Shown: positions 6,492 through 8,623 of the stretch, one piece after another
Layout: each line of letters begins with the position of its first letter
Numbering within the stretch: position 1 is the stretch's first letter
Source of the DNA: CALARM01 sp036746235
GTDB taxonomy: Bacteria > Vulcanimicrobiota > SpSt-956 > JAKJGF01
DNA: 8,623 nucleotides
NCBI GenBank assembly: GCA_036746235.1
Contig: DAIOEN010000270.1
Span: 1-8,623 of the forward strand
Direction: 5' to 3'
The notes under the pieces: model-generated
Told to the model about the DNA's origin: nothing
Database searches by the model: none
Seen by the model: the letters and a program-made list of their open reading frames with translations, nothing else
Position numbers and translations under genes: made by a program

Positions 6492-7460
6492 ATGAGGAAA
6501 GTAAATCTTATTTTCTATTCCCTCTGTTTTTTTATAACCATACTAAATCTATGCTGCAGGCAGGTGAAGACAGAAGAAAAAAATACTGTTCCTCATAAGC
6601 CCGGTTGTTACAGTTGCACCATAACATGTAAGGATCTTGAAAGAACCTTTGATATTTTTATTCCGTCAACTTATAATAAAAGCAGGACTGTTCCTCTTGT
6701 AATAGCAATTCACGGAGGTTACGGCAATGCAAAATCTATGGAGAAACTCACAGGATTCTGTAAATTAGCGGAAAAAGAAACTTTTATCATCGTCTACCCT
6801 GAAGGAATAGATAAACAGTGGAATGACGGAAGAAAGATGGATGAAAAAGCATCAAAGGAAAATATTGATGACGTGGGTTTTATATCTTCTCTCATCGATC
6901 ATTTAGAAAAAAATATAAACATAGACAGGAACAGAGTTTATGCTACAGGAATTTCAAACGGAGGTCATATGTGTTACAGGCTTGCCTTCGAACTTTCAGA
7001 TAAAATTACTGCCTTTGCTCCTGTATCAGCAAGTCTCTCTGAAGAATTATATAAAAACCATAAAGAAAGTAAAGCATTTCCCCTGCTCATAATGAACGGA
7101 ACAGAGGATAAAGTTGTCTGGAACGGAGGGGAAATAAAATTTCTTGGAAAAAGCAGAGACAGAGTCCTTTCTACTGAAGATACGGTAAAATTCTGGGTCT
7201 CTTACAATCACTGTAAACCACAGGCGAGAATAATAGTTATTCCTGATAAAGATCGTGAGGACGGAACGAAAGTAGAAGAAAAAATTTACAGTGAAGGGAA
7301 AAACGGGACAGAAGTAATCCTTTATACAATAGAAGGAGGAGGCCATACATGGCCGGGAGGGTGGCAGTATCTGCCGGAGAATATTGTGGGGAAAACCTGC
7401 AGGGACATTAATGCCAGTGAAGTCATATGGGAATTTTTCAGGGATTGTAAAAAAATATAG
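6492..7460 (+). CDS. Secreted PHB-depolymerase/feruloyl-esterase-like hydrolase
   Basis: This 322-residue protein is an alpha/beta hydrolase of the esterase_phb / LpqC type. Seen: a signal peptide (MRK followed by a hydrophobic stretch to residue 20) ending at C21-C22, which may be a relaxed lipoprotein box (LNLCC), although the -1 residue is not the usual G/A/S. HGGYG (74-78) forms the likely oxyanion region, G-I-S155-N-G the nucleophile elbow, D206 in NGTEDKVV the acid, and H285 in GGGHTWPGG the catalytic histidine. QWNDGR (109-114) is also typical of the family. Known relatives cleave polyhydroxyalkanoates, feruloyl or acetyl esters on plant polysaccharide; which applies here cannot be told. 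The protein should act outside the cytoplasmic membrane. The start is set by AAAGGA 8 nt upstream; a longer in-frame version would begin at 6450. The next gene follows after 12 nt in the same direction. Confidence 0.88.
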   Translation: MRKVNLIFYSLCFFITILNLCCRQVKTEEKNTVPHKPGCYSCTITCKDLERTFDIFIPSTYNKSRTVPLVIAIHGGYGNAKSMEKLTGFCKLAEKETFIIVYPEGIDKQWNDGRKMDEKASKENIDDVGFISSLIDHLEKNINIDRNRVYATGISNGGHMCYRLAFELSDKITAFAPVSASLSEELYKNHKESKAFPLLIMNGTEDKVVWNGGEIKFLGKSRDRVLSTEDTVKFWVSYNHCKPQARIIVIPDKDREDGTKVEEKIYSEGKNGTEVILYTIEGGGHTWPGGWQYLPENIVGKTCRDINASEVIWEFFRDCKKI

Positions 7461-7472
7461 GGTAATAATTTT

Positions 7473-8486
7473 ATGAAAGAAAGTCTCAAAAAATACTTAT
7501 TTTATATAACCTTTTCCGCTCTCGGTTCCTTCTGTGCGGAAGTAATTTCAACAAACTATCCGCTGGCACTTCTTAATCCCTTTATTTATCTCGTTTACGG
7601 CCTTCTTTATATTTTTTTCATAGATGCCCTTATGAGATGCAAAGAAAAAAACTTTTATATAATGTATCTATTCGGTTTCCTCGTAGGGATTATTACGGAA
7701 ACTTATGTGGCGAAAGTTACCTTTTACGGATTAAAACCTGATGAGATCCGTATTTGTGGAGTATCTCCGGGGCCAATTCTATTTGTAATTCTCTTCTATC
7801 ACGCTTTTTTCTCATTTTTAATGCCCCTCTATCTGGCAAAAAGAGTTCTCTCCTTCCCTCTCCCGATAACCGGAAAAAAACGGATAGATTTACTCGTTAT
7901 GCTTATACCATTTATACTGTTACCTGCAGTTTACGGTCAGCTCATAAGCGGACATAGGAATGTATTATTTCTGATAGGACACATGGCTATATCAGCAACA
8001 GTCCTCTTTCTATGGATTTTACTGTTACGATATACGGGAGAAATAAAAAATATACTGCTTTCCAAAAAGGAAAGAAAATATCTGCTCATATTTACAGTAA
8101 TTATATATATAGTCTTTCTTCTTGTCGGTACAAATCTGGCTCATGGCCATAAATCTATGGATATTCCTCTCATACCGATGTCGGTAATTTCGGCAATTAT
8201 TATATTAATTTTATTTCTTATATTTAAGGTGATGGGGAAAAACAAGGAGCCTGAAAAAGAAATAGCCTTTTCGTCGGGAAATATTAATTTAAAACTCTTT
8301 TTTCTGTGGATATTCTGGCATATTTCCGTAACTGCGGCAGTTCTTATATTCCAGAAAGTAACAGGTCATATTCTCCTGGCAGGCATTCCTTTACTGGCTA
8401 TTACAGGTATTACTCTGGCTGTTATATTCTTTATTTCATCTATGTTTTATCTTATAAAAGATTTATTGAGGCCACAGGCATTATGA
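7473..8486 (+). CDS. Polytopic membrane protein of unknown function
   Basis: This 337-residue protein is highly hydrophobic, with about ten membrane segments near residues 8-25, 31-52, 61-80, 98-122, 139-155, 163-186, 202-221, 231-253, 273-294 and 300-326. Short basic loops occur (RCKEKN, TGKKR, SKKERK), and a hydrophilic loop lies at 254-270. The N-terminal pattern AEVISTNYP...NPFIYLVYGLLY...GFLVGIITE recalls a widespread family of uncharacterised membrane proteins with an acidic residue in the third segment (E76 here). This resemblance is from memory and carries no known function. AGGG overlapping the esterase stop codon (7459-7462) is the likely ribosome site, 10 nt before ATG. The 12-nt gap to the esterase indicates one transcript. 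I do not recognise transporter, kinase or protease motifs. Confidence 0.8.
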   Translation: MKESLKKYLFYITFSALGSFCAEVISTNYPLALLNPFIYLVYGLLYIFFIDALMRCKEKNFYIMYLFGFLVGIITETYVAKVTFYGLKPDEIRICGVSPGPILFVILFYHAFFSFLMPLYLAKRVLSFPLPITGKKRIDLLVMLIPFILLPAVYGQLISGHRNVLFLIGHMAISATVLFLWILLLRYTGEIKNILLSKKERKYLLIFTVIIYIVFLLVGTNLAHGHKSMDIPLIPMSVISAIIILILFLIFKVMGKNKEPEKEIAFSSGNINLKLFFLWIFWHISVTAAVLIFQKVTGHILLAGIPLLAITGITLAVIFFISSMFYLIKDLLRPQAL

Positions 8487-8489
8487 AAA

Positions 8490-8623
8490 TCACCATGTTT
8501 TATCAGTATCTTCATAAAGTCTTTTTCCGCTGTTTATATCAAAGACCTGAAGGTAGGTTCCTCCGCTTTCATAACCTGCCATAAGAATCTTATCTTTATA
8601 TCTATCCAGAGTTACAGTATTAT
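8490..8623 (-). CDS. 3' end of a beta-propeller-like protein (partial)
   Basis: The minus strand is open from the window edge to a TGA at 8490-8492, encoding the last 43 residues of a longer protein. The segment DKILMAGYESGGTYLQVFD followed by INSGKRLYE has the alternating strand-turn-strand pattern of PQQ/WD40-like propeller blades (…LxVFDxxSGKxLxE). The family and total length cannot be determined from the fragment. It converges on the membrane-protein gene with only 3 bases between the stop codons, leaving no room for a separate terminator. Confidence 0.65.
   Translation of the reverse strand, partial: NTVTLDRYKDKILMAGYESGGTYLQVFDINSGKRLYEDTDKTW

Noticed and set aside
8306..8584. Plus-strand 92-codon frame at the right end
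   Set aside because: It overlaps the membrane-protein gene out of frame and runs opposite the propeller-like minus-strand frame. Its translation has no recognisable pattern or ribosome site.

Overview
This window is an AT-rich, gene-dense bacterial segment with seven protein-coding genes, one of them cut by the right edge, and no RNA genes, CRISPR array or insertion sequence that I could find. Most genes have purine-rich Shine-Dalgarno sites, arginine is written largely as AGA/AGG and isoleucine often as ATA. The multiple cobalamin-dependent radical SAM paralogs and a Uma2-type nuclease gene suggest an anaerobic or microaerophilic bacterium. I cannot place it in a phylum with confidence; a spirochaete, firmicute or candidate-phylum genome would all fit.

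Left and centre (9-6273): three paralogous B12-binding radical SAM proteins, called here RS1, RS2 and RS3. RS1 is on the minus strand behind a Uma2-family gene, with a 1-base gap. RS2 and RS3 are on the plus strand with a 10-base gap. The two operons diverge from a 149-bp AT-rich intergenic region. All three proteins share an N-terminal cobalamin-binding Rossmann domain, a radical SAM barrel with CxxxCxxC, a helical module with the signature YG[I/V]xSxW, a W-x-P-x-R motif, and a C-terminal segment whose pattern resembles PqqD / RiPP-recognition winged helices. RS2 carries a 70-residue insertion that duplicates the helical module. It looks mosaic: RS1-like before the duplication and RS3-like after it.

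Right (6274-8623): a 218-bp intergenic region holds a candidate promoter and a long imperfect inverted repeat. It is followed by a two-gene unit, a secreted (possibly lipoprotein) esterase of the PHB-depolymerase/feruloyl-esterase type and a 10-TM membrane protein of unknown function. The last 134 bases are the 3' end of a convergent minus-strand gene that looks like a beta-propeller repeat protein.

The most notable content is the radical SAM cluster. Its shared architecture suggests C-methylation or another radical modification of a substrate that may be presented through the C-terminal domain. No precursor peptide is visible in the window, so the substrate is unknown. Nothing in the sequence links the esterase and membrane protein functionally to the radical SAM genes beyond proximity.
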